From the NCBI GenBank assembly GCA_022843125.1, contig JALHOG010000019.1:1-64000 (forward strand): a stretch of DNA of 64,000 bases, given 5' to 3'. Source of the DNA: Ilumatobacteraceae bacterium. Its GTDB lineage: Bacteria; Actinomycetota; Acidimicrobiia; Acidimicrobiales; Ilumatobacteraceae. Position numbers and translations under genes: made by a program. Within the stretch, counting starts at the first letter, position 1. The number at the start of each line of letters is the position of its first letter. Below are positions 35,845-43,636 of the stretch, piece by piece. The notes under the pieces are model-generated. The model was not told where the DNA came from, did no database searches, and saw nothing but the letters and a program-made list of their open reading frames with translations.

Positions 35845-35874
35845 TTGTCGCACCGTAGCGAGCGTCCGTAGGGT
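35845..35874 (+). promoter_or_regulatory. znuA promoter, leaderless
   Basis: TTGTCG (35845-35850) and TAGGGT (35869-35874) are separated by 18 bp; the -10 ends 6 nt before ATG 35881. No convincing Zur palindrome could be picked out by eye in the 68-bp divergent region, though it must lie here if Zur controls both genes. Confidence 0.5.
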
Positions 35875-35880
35875 AGTGCT

Positions 35881-37092
35881 ATGAGACGGATTCTCACTCT
35901 CGTAAGTGTCGTGGCGCTCGGTGTCGGCGCTGCGGCGTGTGGCTCCGACGACGATCAGGACGCGGAGGGCGCGGCTGCCACGAACACGACGGCCACTCCG
36001 GCGACCGAGCCGGCCGAGACCGCCGAGACCGCCGAGACGACGACCGGTGGCGACACCGAACCGGACGATGACGAGACGGTCACCGTGGAGGAGGAGCCGG
36101 CTCCGACCACCACCGCGGCACCGCCGGCCGAGCGGGCCACGATCGTCGTGACCACGAACATCCTCGGCGATGTGGTGTCGGCCGTCGTCGGCGACCTGGC
36201 AGACGTCGAGGTGATCATGCCGCTCGGCTCCGACCCGCACGACTTCGCCCCGTCGGTCAAGCAAGCGGCGTCGATGGAAGAGGCCGACCTGCTCGTGGTG
36301 AACGGCGCGAACTTCGAAGAGGGCATGCTCGGCGTGATCGACAGCGTGGCCGACGCGGGCACGCCGGTGTTCGCCTTCGCCGACGCGATGACCCTGCTCG
36401 AAGGTGGCGCCCATGACGATCACAGCGATCACGAGGGCGAGAAGACCGAGGGCGACACCCACGATCATGATCATGATCACGCCCACGAGGACGAGAAGAC
36501 CGAGGGCGACACCCACGCGGAATCCGACGATCACGACGGCCACGACCACGGTGGGCTCGACCCCCACCTGTGGACCGATCCGGCCCGCATGACCGAGGGG
36601 GTCACCGGTCTTGCCACGGCGCTGGCTGCCGTCGAGGGGATCGATGCCGCTGCGATCGAGGCCCAGGCCGCTGCCTACGTCGCGGAGCTCGAGACGCTCG
36701 ACGCCGAGATCGAAGCGGCGCTCGCTGCGATCCCGGCCGAGAGCCGGGTGCTCGTGACCAACCACGAGGTGTTCGCCTACTTCGCCGATCGCTACGGGTT
36801 CGAGGTCGTCGGCGCCGTCGTGCCGTCGCTCACCACGAGCGCCGAGACGTCGGTGCGCGAGCTCGAAGAGCTGGCAGCGGTCATCGAGGCCGAGGGAATC
36901 CCCGCGATCTTCGCCGAGACCACCCAGTCGACCGAGCTCGCCGAAGCCCTTGCCGGCGAGGTCGGCGGTGAGGTCGCGATCGTCGAGCTCTTCACCGAGA
37001 GCCTGGGTGAGCCTGGCTCGGGCGCCGAGACCTACATTGATCTGATGCGTACGAACGCCGAGCTGATCGTCGCCGCGCTGACCGGCGCGTGA
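35881..37092 (+). CDS. znuA: Zinc ABC transporter substrate-binding lipoprotein
   Basis: A 403-residue cluster A-I metal-binding lipoprotein. The lipobox Cys is at ~20 ('GVGAAACGSDDD'), followed by a long acidic/Thr linker. The binding domain begins near residue 85 ('IVVTTNILGDVVSAVVG') with His ligands in 'GSDPHDFAPS', 'GLDPHLWTDP' and 'TNHEVFAYFADRYGF'. A His/Asp/Glu-rich loop (~177-225) precedes the second ligand and contains two copies of 'EKTEGDTH', made by a 25-bp exact direct repeat at 36439 and 36493. Such loops help capture zinc. Its stop overlaps the znuB GTG. Confidence 0.94.
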   Translation: MRRILTLVSVVALGVGAAACGSDDDQDAEGAAATNTTATPATEPAETAETAETTTGGDTEPDDDETVTVEEEPAPTTTAAPPAERATIVVTTNILGDVVSAVVGDLADVEVIMPLGSDPHDFAPSVKQAASMEEADLLVVNGANFEEGMLGVIDSVADAGTPVFAFADAMTLLEGGAHDDHSDHEGEKTEGDTHDHDHDHAHEDEKTEGDTHAESDDHDGHDHGGLDPHLWTDPARMTEGVTGLATALAAVEGIDAAAIEAQAAAYVAELETLDAEIEAALAAIPAESRVLVTNHEVFAYFADRYGFEVVGAVVPSLTTSAETSVRELEELAAVIEAEGIPAIFAETTQSTELAEALAGEVGGEVAIVELFTESLGEPGSGAETYIDLMRTNAELIVAALTGA

Positions 37093-37940
37093 TCGACTAC
37101 CTCACCGACCCCTTCACGTCCACCATTGCGCAGCGCGCCCTGGTGGGCGGGTTGGTGATCGCCACGATCACCGCGCTCATCGGTACCTGGGTGATCGTGC
37201 GTGGCCTTGCCTTCCTCGGCGATGCCCTCGCCCACGGGGTGCTGCCAGGTCTGGCGATCGGGGTGCTGTGGGGGATCAACCTCACGCTCGCCGGGTTTGT
37301 CAGCGCGCTTGCGATGGTGGCAGGTGTCAACGTCGTGCATCGAACGACACGGCTGTCGGACGACACCGGCATCGGGTTGCTCTTCGTCGGCATGCTCGCC
37401 CTCGGTGTCGTGATCATCAGCCGCAACGACACGTACGCAGGTGATCTCACGTCGTTCCTGTTCGGCGACATCCTCGGTGTCACTCGCGGCGACATCGTCG
37501 TGGGCCTGGTGGCGCTGGCGATCACCATCGTCGGCCTCACCGTGGGCCACCGGTCATTCCTCGCGCTGGCGGTGAACCACGAGAAGGCGGCGGCGCTCGG
37601 GCTGCGGCCCGGGCTCGCGCACGCTGCGATGCTCGCCCTGTTGGCGATGGCTGTCGTGGTGAGCTTCCAGGTGGTGGGCACCCTGCTCGTGTTCGGCTTC
37701 CTCGTGGCGCCGGCGGCGACCGCCGTGCTCGTGGTTCGGCGCATCCCGAGGACGATGGTGGTGGCGGTGCTGTTCGCGTGGCTGTCGGTCGTGCTCGGCT
37801 TGATCGTGAGCTACCACGCTGACACTGCAACGTCGGCCACGATCGCCGGACTCGGTGTGGCGATCTTCTTCGTGGTGCTGGCGGTGGTCGAGATCCGCTC
37901 CGCGGTGACGCACCGGAGCGTCGCCCACGCCGCTCCCTGA
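37089..37940 (+). CDS. znuB: Zinc ABC transporter permease
   Basis: A 283-residue integral membrane protein of the ABC-3 family with about eight hydrophobic helices ('RALVGGLVIATITALIGTWVIVRG' region, 'LAHGVLPGLAIGV', 'GTLLVFGFLVAPAATAVLV'). The 'FLGDALAHGVLPG' segment is diagnostic of zinc/manganese ABC permeases. GTG 37089 overlaps the znuA stop, ensuring paired synthesis. The 173 bp that follow, to the mazE start, hold no gene beyond the mazEF promoter. Confidence 0.93.
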   Translation: MIDYLTDPFTSTIAQRALVGGLVIATITALIGTWVIVRGLAFLGDALAHGVLPGLAIGVLWGINLTLAGFVSALAMVAGVNVVHRTTRLSDDTGIGLLFVGMLALGVVIISRNDTYAGDLTSFLFGDILGVTRGDIVVGLVALAITIVGLTVGHRSFLALAVNHEKAAALGLRPGLAHAAMLALLAMAVVVSFQVVGTLLVFGFLVAPAATAVLVVRRIPRTMVVAVLFAWLSVVLGLIVSYHADTATSATIAGLGVAIFFVVLAVVEIRSAVTHRSVAHAAP

Positions 37941-38078
37941 CGCGCTCGAGCCGGTCAGGTGTCGCCCACGGGTACACCGCCGGTGCAGATCGCGGGTTCG
38001 GCGCGCTGTTCTCACGGGCGACGCGTGTTCTGTGCGGGCGGAGGTGAGCGTTCGGTGCGGTCGAGAGGTCGGCGCCTG

Positions 38079-38115
38079 TTGTGCATGTGGCATGATGGTG
38101 GCATCATCGTGGCAT
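38079..38115 (+). promoter_or_regulatory. mazEF promoter/operator: three GTGGCAT repeats at 11-bp spacing plus a palindrome
   Basis: GTGGCAT starts at 38087, 38098 and 38109, exactly one helical turn apart, and the third copy runs into the ATG. Overlaid on them is ATGATG-GTGG-CATCAT (38092-38107), a perfect palindrome. A promoter TTGTGC (38079) N17 CATCAT (38102-38107) fits with a leaderless start at 38114. The antitoxin or toxin-antitoxin complex would therefore cover the -10 and start. Confidence 0.6.
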
Positions 38116-38350
38116 GGCACGGACCCGTCTGAGCACAACGGTGGACCAAGGGCTGCTCGAACATGCGCGACAGGCACGTTCGTCGGCAACCGACGCCGAA
38201 CTCATCGATGAGGCACTCGCGGCACTCCTCGCTCGCGATCGAGCGGCCGAGATCGACGCTGCCTACGCAGCGGCCTACGCCGAGCATCCCCTCGACGAGC
38301 CCGATGAGTGGGGCGACCTCGCGTCGTTCCGCGAAGCAGCCGGGCGATGA
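38114..38350 (+). CDS. mazE: MazE-type antitoxin
   Basis: A 78-residue acidic protein: N-terminal '[20 protein letters not shown]' resembles a ribbon-helix-helix DNA-binding segment of actinobacterial MazE antitoxins, and the acidic tail ('[15 protein letters not shown]') is the sort of segment that wraps the toxin. The stop overlaps the toxin ATG. Regulation by the repeats immediately upstream is likely. Confidence 0.8.
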   Translation: MARTRLSTTVDQGLLEHARQARSSATDAELIDEALAALLARDRAAEIDAAYAAAYAEHPLDEPDEWGDLASFREAAGR

Positions 38351-38673
38351 CCGACCTTCCGCGCCGTGGCGAGCTGTGGTGGTGCGAGCCGCCAGAGATC
38401 GGCCGCCGACCCGTCGTCGTGTTGTCGCGTGACGCTGCCATTCCGAGACTCCGTCGCGCGTTGGTGGCGCCGTGCACGACGACCATCCGAGGGCTCGCCA
38501 GCGAGGTCGTGCTCGAGCCAGGGGACGACCCTGTGCAGCGTCGAAGTGCCGTCAACCTCGATTCCGTCGAATCCGTCGCTGTCGGACTGCTCGTGGAGCG
38601 ACTCGGTCGCCTCAGCGACGGCCGCATGCGCGACATCTGCGCGGCGCTCGAGGTGGCAACCGACTGTCGATGA
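38347..38673 (+). CDS. mazF: MazF/PemK endoribonuclease toxin
   Basis: A 108-residue toxin with the PemK/MazF pattern: '[24 protein letters not shown]' (one conserved strand pair), '[21 protein letters not shown]' and '[16 protein letters not shown]'. The Arg and Thr residues used in catalysis fall in the second segment. It cleaves RNA at short motifs in known members. The ATG overlaps the mazE stop (ATGA); the track start at 38308 is inside mazE. The 252 bp to parD hold no gene. Confidence 0.88.
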   Translation: MTDLPRRGELWWCEPPEIGRRPVVVLSRDAAIPRLRRALVAPCTTTIRGLASEVVLEPGDDPVQRRSAVNLDSVESVAVGLLVERLGRLSDGRMRDICAALEVATDCR

Positions 38674-38790
38674 TCCCGGTCGTGTGGTCGACCGGCAGAC
38701 GATCCCGTGGAGCGAGCGTCTCCTCATGGGCACCGGATCGCCGAAACGAGCGACGCAGAACAACGGACGACCCTCCCTGGTGGCGGCACA

Positions 38791-38806
38791 CCGATCGGCG
38801 CTTCGG
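38791..38806. repeat. Intergenic copy of the CCGATCGGCGC element (mazF-parD gap)
   Basis: CCGATCGGCGCTTCGG here is identical to 40569-40584; a related palindromic copy is at 39707-39722. All three lie in the gaps around the toxin-antitoxin modules, each preceded at 30-50 bp by a CGCAG(N0-4)AGAAC-like string. Confidence 0.5.
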
Positions 38807-38890
38807 CGCTCGCGTGTTCGGATTGCGGGTCTGGGCCGACAGCGTGTCACGGGGCCGCACGTCTCCAGGGGACTGACTGACCAGGCGGTG

Positions 38891-38919
38891 TTGACAACTG
38901 TTGATAGCACTTGCAGACT
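38891..38919 (+). promoter_or_regulatory. Probable parDE promoter
   Basis: TTGACA (38891-38896) is a perfect -35 box, followed after 17 bp by the weaker CAGACT (38914-38919), 6 nt before GTG 38926. The spacer contains ACAAC-T-GTTGA, a near-palindrome and a candidate ParD operator. Confidence 0.5.
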
Positions 38920-38925
38920 GAGACG

Positions 38926-39177
38926 GTGAGTCGCAACACGATGAGCTTCGCCCTTCCCGAGTCATTGCGTGAGTACATCGATGCTCGAGTGCGTGACGGC
39001 AGCTACGGCAACACCAGCGAGTACCTGCGCGACCTCATCCGGCGCGATCAACACGAGCAGGCAGCGAAGCGCCTGCGCGATCTGATCGCCGACGGGCTCG
39101 CCTCCGGCGACGGACGAGTGGTCACCGATGACGTGATTGCCTCGCTCCGCGGCCAGGCGCTCGGTTCTGACGCGTGA
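38926..39177 (+). CDS. parD: ParD-type ribbon-helix-helix antitoxin
   Basis: An 83-residue protein. 'SRNTMSFALPESLREYIDARVRDGSYGNTSEYLRDLIRRD' (in two halves) is the classic ParD/CopG N-terminus, and the remainder is the helical toxin-binding tail. GTG 38926 reproduces the usual family start; ATG 38941 is a possible alternative. The stop overlaps the parE start (GTGA). Confidence 0.85.
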   Translation: MSRNTMSFALPESLREYIDARVRDGSYGNTSEYLRDLIRRDQHEQAAKRLRDLIADGLASGDGRVVTDDVIASLRGQALGSDA

Positions 39178-39497
39178 CGCCAACGCTGCTGCGGCCACTG
39201 GCTGAAGCCGACCTCGTCGAACGAACCCGCTACTACCGGCGCGAGGGCGGTGACAGCCTGGGGGAACGATGCTTCGACGCCGCCATCGCGGCGCTGGGCG
39301 CGATCGGGCGGATGCCCGGTGCAGGTTCGCCACGCGTCGACGAACTGTGCGGCATCCCGGGCCTGCGCATCCGCCGCATCGTCGACTTCCCGTGCGGGTG
39401 GTTCTACTTCGTCACTCAGGATCACGTCGACGTCGTCAGGCTGCTCGCCGATGCGCAGGACCTTCCGGCGATCTTCGCCGGCACCGCCGACGAGTAG
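39174..39497 (+). CDS. parE: ParE/RelE-superfamily toxin
   Basis: A 107-residue protein with the ParE pattern: N-terminal 'LLRPLAEADLVERTRYYRRE', central 'GRMPGAGSPRVDELCGIPGLRIRRI' and C-terminal 'VDVVRLLADAQDLPAIF'. ParE toxins poison DNA gyrase; RelE relatives cleave mRNA, and the subclass cannot be fixed by eye. It follows parD with a 4-nt overlap. The 255 bp to vapC contain no ORF but hold the palindrome at 39707. Confidence 0.85.
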   Translation: MTPTLLRPLAEADLVERTRYYRREGGDSLGERCFDAAIAALGAIGRMPGAGSPRVDELCGIPGLRIRRIVDFPCGWFYFVTQDHVDVVRLLADAQDLPAIFAGTADE

Positions 39498-39706
39498 CAC
39501 GCCCCGGGAATCGCCCGAGGGCGACATCCGTTCAGAACGTGCGCCTGGCCAACCTGGTCATCCATGACAACGGTCGAACGACGACCGCGGTCGCGCGACA
39601 GATCGTCCGGCACGTCCCACCACTCTGACGACGGTCATGGCGTCCGCTGCGATCCGCAGCGCAGAACGCGCGCCCAGAACGACCCAGCGCCGGCAAGTTC
39701 ACAACC

Positions 39707-39722
39707 GGCGCCGATCGGCGCC
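39707..39722. repeat. 16-bp perfect palindrome in the parE-vapC gap
   Basis: GGCGCCGATCGGCGCC is self-complementary. It shares its core with elements at 38791 and 40565, also beside toxin-antitoxin genes. It lies between convergent genes, so a terminator role is possible, but a loop-less palindrome is atypical. Confidence 0.6.
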
Positions 39723-39752
39723 TAAGTGACGCACTCGTCGGGCTGGGGCCAG

Positions 39753-40145
39753 TCAGTTTGACGCGCGGAGATCGAGCCAGTCCCACCGCGATCCTTCGAC
39801 GAGCAACTCGGGGTCTCCAGTCCAGAGGGTCGCTGCCTCGGAGATGGCGAGTGCGGCGCCGAACGCGTCGGCGTATGCCATCGGGTGATCGGCCTTGAGT
39901 CGTGCGGCGTCGAGCACCATGCGTTCGTCGGGGAGACGCACGTCGATGAAATCGCGCAGGTCGCGCACGGTCTCGACCGCGTGATCTTCGCCGCTCGATC
40001 GGCGAATCACGTAGTGCACCTCACCGAGATTGATCCACGACATCAGCGGACGCTCGGCGTCGAGCAGGTCGGCGACGAGTGAGGCCGCCGGCTCGGTGTT
40101 CTCGAGGAACCTCAGAACAGCCCACGAGTCCAGGACGATCGTCAC
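39753..40145 (-). CDS. vapC: VapC PIN-domain ribonuclease toxin
   Basis: A 130-residue PIN-domain protein. The acidic active site is visible: Asp6 in 'VLDSWAVLRFL', Glu in 'INLGEVHYV', Asp in 'AYADAFGAALA' and the final 'LWTGDPEL'. Known VapC enzymes cut tRNA or rRNA with magnesium. GTG 40145 overlaps the antitoxin stop. Confidence 0.92.
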   Translation of the reverse strand: MTIVLDSWAVLRFLENTEPAASLVADLLDAERPLMSWINLGEVHYVIRRSSGEDHAVETVRDLRDFIDVRLPDERMVLDAARLKADHPMAYADAFGAALAISEAATLWTGDPELLVEGSRWDWLDLRASN

Positions 40146-40372
40146 CGCGTTGACTCACGAAGCCGATCGGCGTCACGCTCTGCGATCAAGGCGTCGACAA
40201 GGCCGGTGCCTTCGAACCGTCCGCGCAGCGGTCGGCGGTGGCTCGCTGGGCGGACGGCGACGTGGTCGTCGTGGCGCCAGAAGCTGACTTCGTCGCCGGG
40301 CTCGATGCCGAGTTCGTCGCGGAGTTCCTTGGGGATGACGACCTGACCCTTGGGCCCAACACGATGAGTCAT
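40142..40372 (-). CDS. vapB: VapB antitoxin, AbrB/SpoVT type
   Basis: A 76-residue protein. 'THRVGPKGQVVIPKELRDEL' is the standard swapped-hairpin AbrB DNA-binding domain, and the Arg-rich tail contacts VapC. It is translationally coupled to vapC. The promoter directly upstream gives a leaderless transcript. Confidence 0.92.
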   Translation of the reverse strand: MTHRVGPKGQVVIPKELRDELGIEPGDEVSFWRHDDHVAVRPASHRRPLRGRFEGTGLVDALIAERDADRLRESTR

Positions 40373-40373
40373 A

Positions 40374-40391
40374 CCGAGCAGTATAACTCGG
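40374..40391 (-). promoter_or_regulatory. vapBC promoter and operator
   Basis: Minus-strand TATACT (40385-40380) is a near-perfect -10 that ends 7 nt before ATG 40372, indicating a leaderless mRNA. It lies between the arms of CCGAG-N8-CTCGG (40374-40391), so VapB binding there would block the -10. Confidence 0.65.
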
Positions 40392-40564
40392 ACGATCGAC
40401 GTGTCTACCTCTGTCGCCTAGCGCCGGATCGAACAGCGCGCCGCTCGCTCCCACCCTCTGCGACGACCGTCCACGCGTATCCGGCGAAGTCGTGCGACCT
40501 ACCGGCGCCGGGAGCCGCACCTCACGCGCAGCACAGAACGTCGGAAGGCCGCAGCAGGAAACCG

Positions 40565-40580
40565 AGCGCCGATCGGCGCT
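40565..40580. repeat. 16-bp perfect palindrome upstream of vapB
   Basis: AGCGCCGATCGGCGCT is self-complementary and continues into TTCGG, shared with 38791-38806. The surrounding 272-bp gap (40373-40644) otherwise holds only the vapBC promoter and no supported gene. Confidence 0.6.
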
Positions 40581-40644
40581 TCGGGCGCGACGGAGACAGG
40601 TTGTGAGCGGCGTCACCGGCGAGGCGAACGTTGCTCGAATCTCG

Positions 40645-41367
40645 CTAGTACGGCGACTCGTACGGGGCGTCCGGGGCGGCCGGGAGAACCTCGTACCGGA
40701 TCAGGTCGGCTTCGACGATCCATGGTTCCTCGAGGTCGTACGGCTCCGGGGGTACACGCCACACGACGACCGCGTCGATCCAGGTGTCGTCGGGCAGCGG
40801 GGTCGCGACGTTGCTGATCGCCACCTGCACGGGCAGGGCGTCGGCGGCACAGCACGCGACCGCGAATCGGGTGAGGACGAAGCCGTCTGGTGTCCGTTCG
40901 TCATTGACCACGAATCCGCTCAGCAGCACCGGGCGGTCGCGGAGGCTCTCGTCTTGGTCCCACACCGCTCGGTCGACGAACTCGAGGAACGTCAGCGGTG
41001 CCGGTTCCTGGCCCTCCGGCAAGGGATCGAACGCGTCGCGCTCGGTGCTCTGGTAGCCGTCGGTGCGGTCGACCGCGCTGGCGCCGAGTGCGGTTGGAGC
41101 GACCGAGATGAGCACGAGCATCGGGACGATGAGCAGCCATCCGACCGATGGCGCGACGGATCGACGACTCACCTCGGCGTGGTCTCGCCGCTCGACGTCG
41201 GCGCGGATGGCCTCCGCCATGCCCAGCAGTACGAGCACGACGGCGCCGATCAGGAGCGGCCAGCGCATGCGCTGCTGGAGGAAGGCGCCGAATTCGCCCG
41301 TCCAGGCGAGCCGAACGGACATCGCCCCGACGAACAACATGATCGTGGCGCGACCCATCCGATTCAC
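40645..41367 (-). CDS. TIGR03943-family membrane protein (YcgQ-like)
   Basis: A 240-residue protein with hydrophobic helices near residues 8-55 and 75-95, then an extracytoplasmic domain. The segment 'FVLTRFAVACCAADALPVQV', with a Cys pair, is characteristic of this family, which is almost always encoded next to a YraQ/DUF318 permease. GTG 41367 overlaps the permease stop. Relatives in other Gram-positive bacteria have been linked to metal control, so a role in zinc or other metal handling near the Znu genes is plausible, but unproven here. Confidence 0.8.
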   Translation of the reverse strand: MNRMGRATIMLFVGAMSVRLAWTGEFGAFLQQRMRWPLLIGAVVLVLLGMAEAIRADVERRDHAEVSRRSVAPSVGWLLIVPMLVLISVAPTALGASAVDRTDGYQSTERDAFDPLPEGQEPAPLTFLEFVDRAVWDQDESLRDRPVLLSGFVVNDERTPDGFVLTRFAVACCAADALPVQVAISNVATPLPDDTWIDAVVVWRVPPEPYDLEEPWIVEADLIRYEVLPAAPDAPYESPY

Positions 41368-42380
41368 AGCAGCACCTGCCCGACGAGCACGGCTGATCCG
41401 GTGGCGACCACGAGGGTCATCGGCGCGAACACCATGACGAACCGAGCGCCGAACACGCCGCGCTGCATGGCGATCAGCTTGAGATCGATCACCGGGCCGA
41501 CAACGAGGAACACGAGACGGGACGTGAGCGAGAACTGGGGGAGGCCGGCGGCGACGAACGCATCGGCCTCGGAGCAGATCGACAGCAGCATCGCGAGCAG
41601 GGCGAGCGTGATGATGGACGCGATCTCGTTGCCGGCGACCGTGTCGAGCGCAGTGCGGGGCACGATCAACTGGAGCGACGCAGCAACTGCCGCGCCGACC
41701 ACGAGGTAGCCCCCGGCGTGCACGAAGTCGTGCGCGGCCGACTCGCTGAACCGCGCCCAGCGCGACCCGCCGTGATCGTGGGCGTGGATGTCGTCGAGCG
41801 GTACCCGCCGTTTCCAGATCACCCACCACCAGCCGATCGCGACGGCGGCGAGGAACGATGCCGCGAAGCGCGCGACCACGACCATCGGCTCGTTGGGGAA
41901 CGCGACCGCAGTGCTGATCAGCACCACCGGGTTGATCGCGGGGGCGGCAAGCAGGAACGTCAGGGCTGCGGCGGGCGGGGTGCCTGCAGCGACGAGGCGC
42001 CCGGCGATCGGGACCGAGCCGCACTCGCAGCCCGGCAGGGCGAAGCCTGCCGCGCCGGCCGCAGGCACGGCCAGATACTGGTTGCGCGGCACGATCCGCT
42101 CGACGAAGCCCGGCGATACGAGGGCCGCGATGACGCCGCTCAACGTGACTCCCAGTACGAGGAACGGCAGGGCCTGGATGCAGATCGACACGAACAGCGT
42201 CGACCACAGCCGGACGTCCTCGAGGACGAGGACGCCGAGCCGGGAGCGCATCAACAACGCCAGGACCAGGCCGCCGATGACGACCGTCGGGCCGAGCACT
42301 GGCAACCGGGACGAGACGTCGTGGTGGTGATGGTGTTGCCCGGCGTCGACCACCGCCGAAGTGTAGGAGGGCGGGCGCAC
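41364..42380 (-). CDS. YraQ/DUF318-family permease
   Basis: A 338-residue membrane protein with ~8 helices in two halves. The first half contains 'GFALPGCECGSVPIAGRLVAAG', where the Cys-x-Cys and Pro are family marks; the second has 'LLSICSEADAFVAAGLPQF'. A 'QHHHHHDVSS' run near the N-terminus and 'HAHDHGG' in the central loop could bind metal. It is translationally coupled to the TIGR03943 gene. Start is uncertain (GTG 42380 or 42353); neither has a clear ribosome site. Confidence 0.82.
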   Translation of the reverse strand: MRPPSYTSAVVDAGQHHHHHDVSSRLPVLGPTVVIGGLVLALLMRSRLGVLVLEDVRLWSTLFVSICIQALPFLVLGVTLSGVIAALVSPGFVERIVPRNQYLAVPAAGAAGFALPGCECGSVPIAGRLVAAGTPPAAALTFLLAAPAINPVVLISTAVAFPNEPMVVVARFAASFLAAVAIGWWWVIWKRRVPLDDIHAHDHGGSRWARFSESAAHDFVHAGGYLVVGAAVAASLQLIVPRTALDTVAGNEIASIITLALLAMLLSICSEADAFVAAGLPQFSLTSRLVFLVVGPVIDLKLIAMQRGVFGARFVMVFAPMTLVVATGSAVLVGQVLL

Positions 42381-42473
42381 ACCAGACCGCTTGTTGCGTC
42401 GACCGGACCAGCGCGCGCCGGCGAGCCTTCATCACGTCTCCACGCCGCCCTCGGCGCCTGCCTGTCAGAGCCC

Positions 42474-42503
42474 TTGTGACTGCATGTCAGGAGTGCCTAA
42501 CAT
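42474..42503 (+). promoter_or_regulatory. Iron-regulated promoter with DtxR/IdeR-like box (permease operon)
   Basis: TTGTGA (42474-42479), 18 bp, TAACAT (42498-42503). TCAGG-AGTG-CCTAA (42487-42500) resembles the DtxR/IdeR consensus and overlaps the -10, the same geometry as at 50061-50090. It lies inside the track ORF 42476, so the true start of the permease is downstream. Confidence 0.65.
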
Positions 42504-42571
42504 GCCGTCCGTGGCCGTTGCGGATCGTTCGTGTGAGAACTCCCGCCTCGGCGTCAGCCGGGAGCTCACAC

Positions 42572-43636
42572 GTGGCGCTTGCTGAGGCGAGGGTGCGAGT
42601 GGCCGAGCCGGTAGGTAGCGCCGCCGGCGGGATCGGCCGCCGCCGAGCCCTCCGGCTCGCCGGCCTCGTTGCGGCGTCGGGTCTGCTCGTGTTCGTCGTG
42701 CTGTTGTCGCTCGCAGTCGGTGCGAAGCCGATCCCGCTGGGCACCGTGATCCACTCGTTCACCGGATTCGACGGCTCGAACGACCATCTCGTCGTGCGGG
42801 AGCTGCGCCTCCCGCGCACCCTCGTGGGGGTCCTCGTCGGTGCCGCGCTCGGGCTGGCCGGAGCGCTCATGCAGGCGATCACGCGCAATCCGCTGGCCGA
42901 TCCCGGCTTGCTGGGCGTCAACGCCGGTGCATCGCTCGCCGTGGTGATCGGCATCTCCATGTTCGGATTGGGGTCGCTGTCCGCGTACGTGTGGCTTGCG
43001 TTCTTCGGTGCGGCGGTCACGTCGGTCGTCGTCTACGCGCTCGGGTCGATGGGGCGCGGCGGGGCGACCCCCGTGCGGCTGGCGCTGGCCGGTGCCGCAC
43101 TGTCGGCCTTGCTCGGCGCGCTCACGTCGGCGGTCGTCCTGCTCGACCAGGCGACGCTCGATCAGTTCCGGTTCTGGGTGGTGGGCTCGCTCGCCGGCCG
43201 CGACCAGGACGTGCTGGTCCAGGTGTTGCCGTTCATCGTCGTCGGGCTCGTCGTCGGGCTCGGCTGCGCCCGACCGCTCAACGCGCTCGGACTGGGCGAG
43301 GAGACCGCCCGCGCGCTCGGCACCCGCGTCGGCTGGACGCGTGCGGCGACGGCGCTGTCGGTCACGCTGCTGTGCGGCGCCGCCACCGCAGCGTGCGGGC
43401 CGATCGGGTTCATCGGGCTCGTCGTGCCGCTTGCCGCCCGCGCCGTCGTCGGTCCCGACCAGCGCTGGCTCCTGCCGTACTCGGCGGTGATCGGCCCGAT
43501 CGTGCTGCTCGTCTGTGACGTCGTCGGTCGGGTCATCGCCCGCCCGTCGGAGGTGCAGGTCGGGATCATGACCGCGGCGATCGGCGGGCCGGCGTTCGTG
43601 CTGCTGGTCCGGCGCGTCCGGATGGCGCAGCTGTGA
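42572..43636 (+). CDS. FecCD-family iron-siderophore ABC permease (first)
   Basis: A 354-residue BtuC/FecCD-type permease with ~10 helices. Diagnostic segments: 'LRLPRTLVGVLVGAALGLAGALMQAITRNPLADPGLLGVNAGA' (in pieces), 'FWVVGSLAGRDQ' and 'GPIGFIGLVVPLAAR', the ATPase-coupling loop. GTG 42572 has GGAG 7 nt upstream and lies after the promoter; the track start 42476 is within the operator. It overlaps the second permease by 4 nt. It imports ferric siderophore, heme or cobalamin; iron is favoured by the operator and neighbours. Confidence 0.9.
   Translation: MALAEARVRVAEPVGSAAGGIGRRRALRLAGLVAASGLLVFVVLLSLAVGAKPIPLGTVIHSFTGFDGSNDHLVVRELRLPRTLVGVLVGAALGLAGALMQAITRNPLADPGLLGVNAGASLAVVIGISMFGLGSLSAYVWLAFFGAAVTSVVVYALGSMGRGGATPVRLALAGAALSALLGALTSAVVLLDQATLDQFRFWVVGSLAGRDQDVLVQVLPFIVVGLVVGLGCARPLNALGLGEETARALGTRVGWTRAATALSVTLLCGAATAACGPIGFIGLVVPLAARAVVGPDQRWLLPYSAVIGPIVLLVCDVVGRVIARPSEVQVGIMTAAIGGPAFVLLVRRVRMAQL

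Noticed and set aside
38674-38925. Extra toxin or antitoxin gene in the mazF-parD gap
   Set aside because: No frame gives a recognisable TA fold; only the shared palindromic element and the parD promoter were supported.
42476-42571. Track start of the first FecCD permease
   Set aside because: It would place the -10 and the IdeR-like box inside the coding region; GTG 42572 has a good ribosome site.
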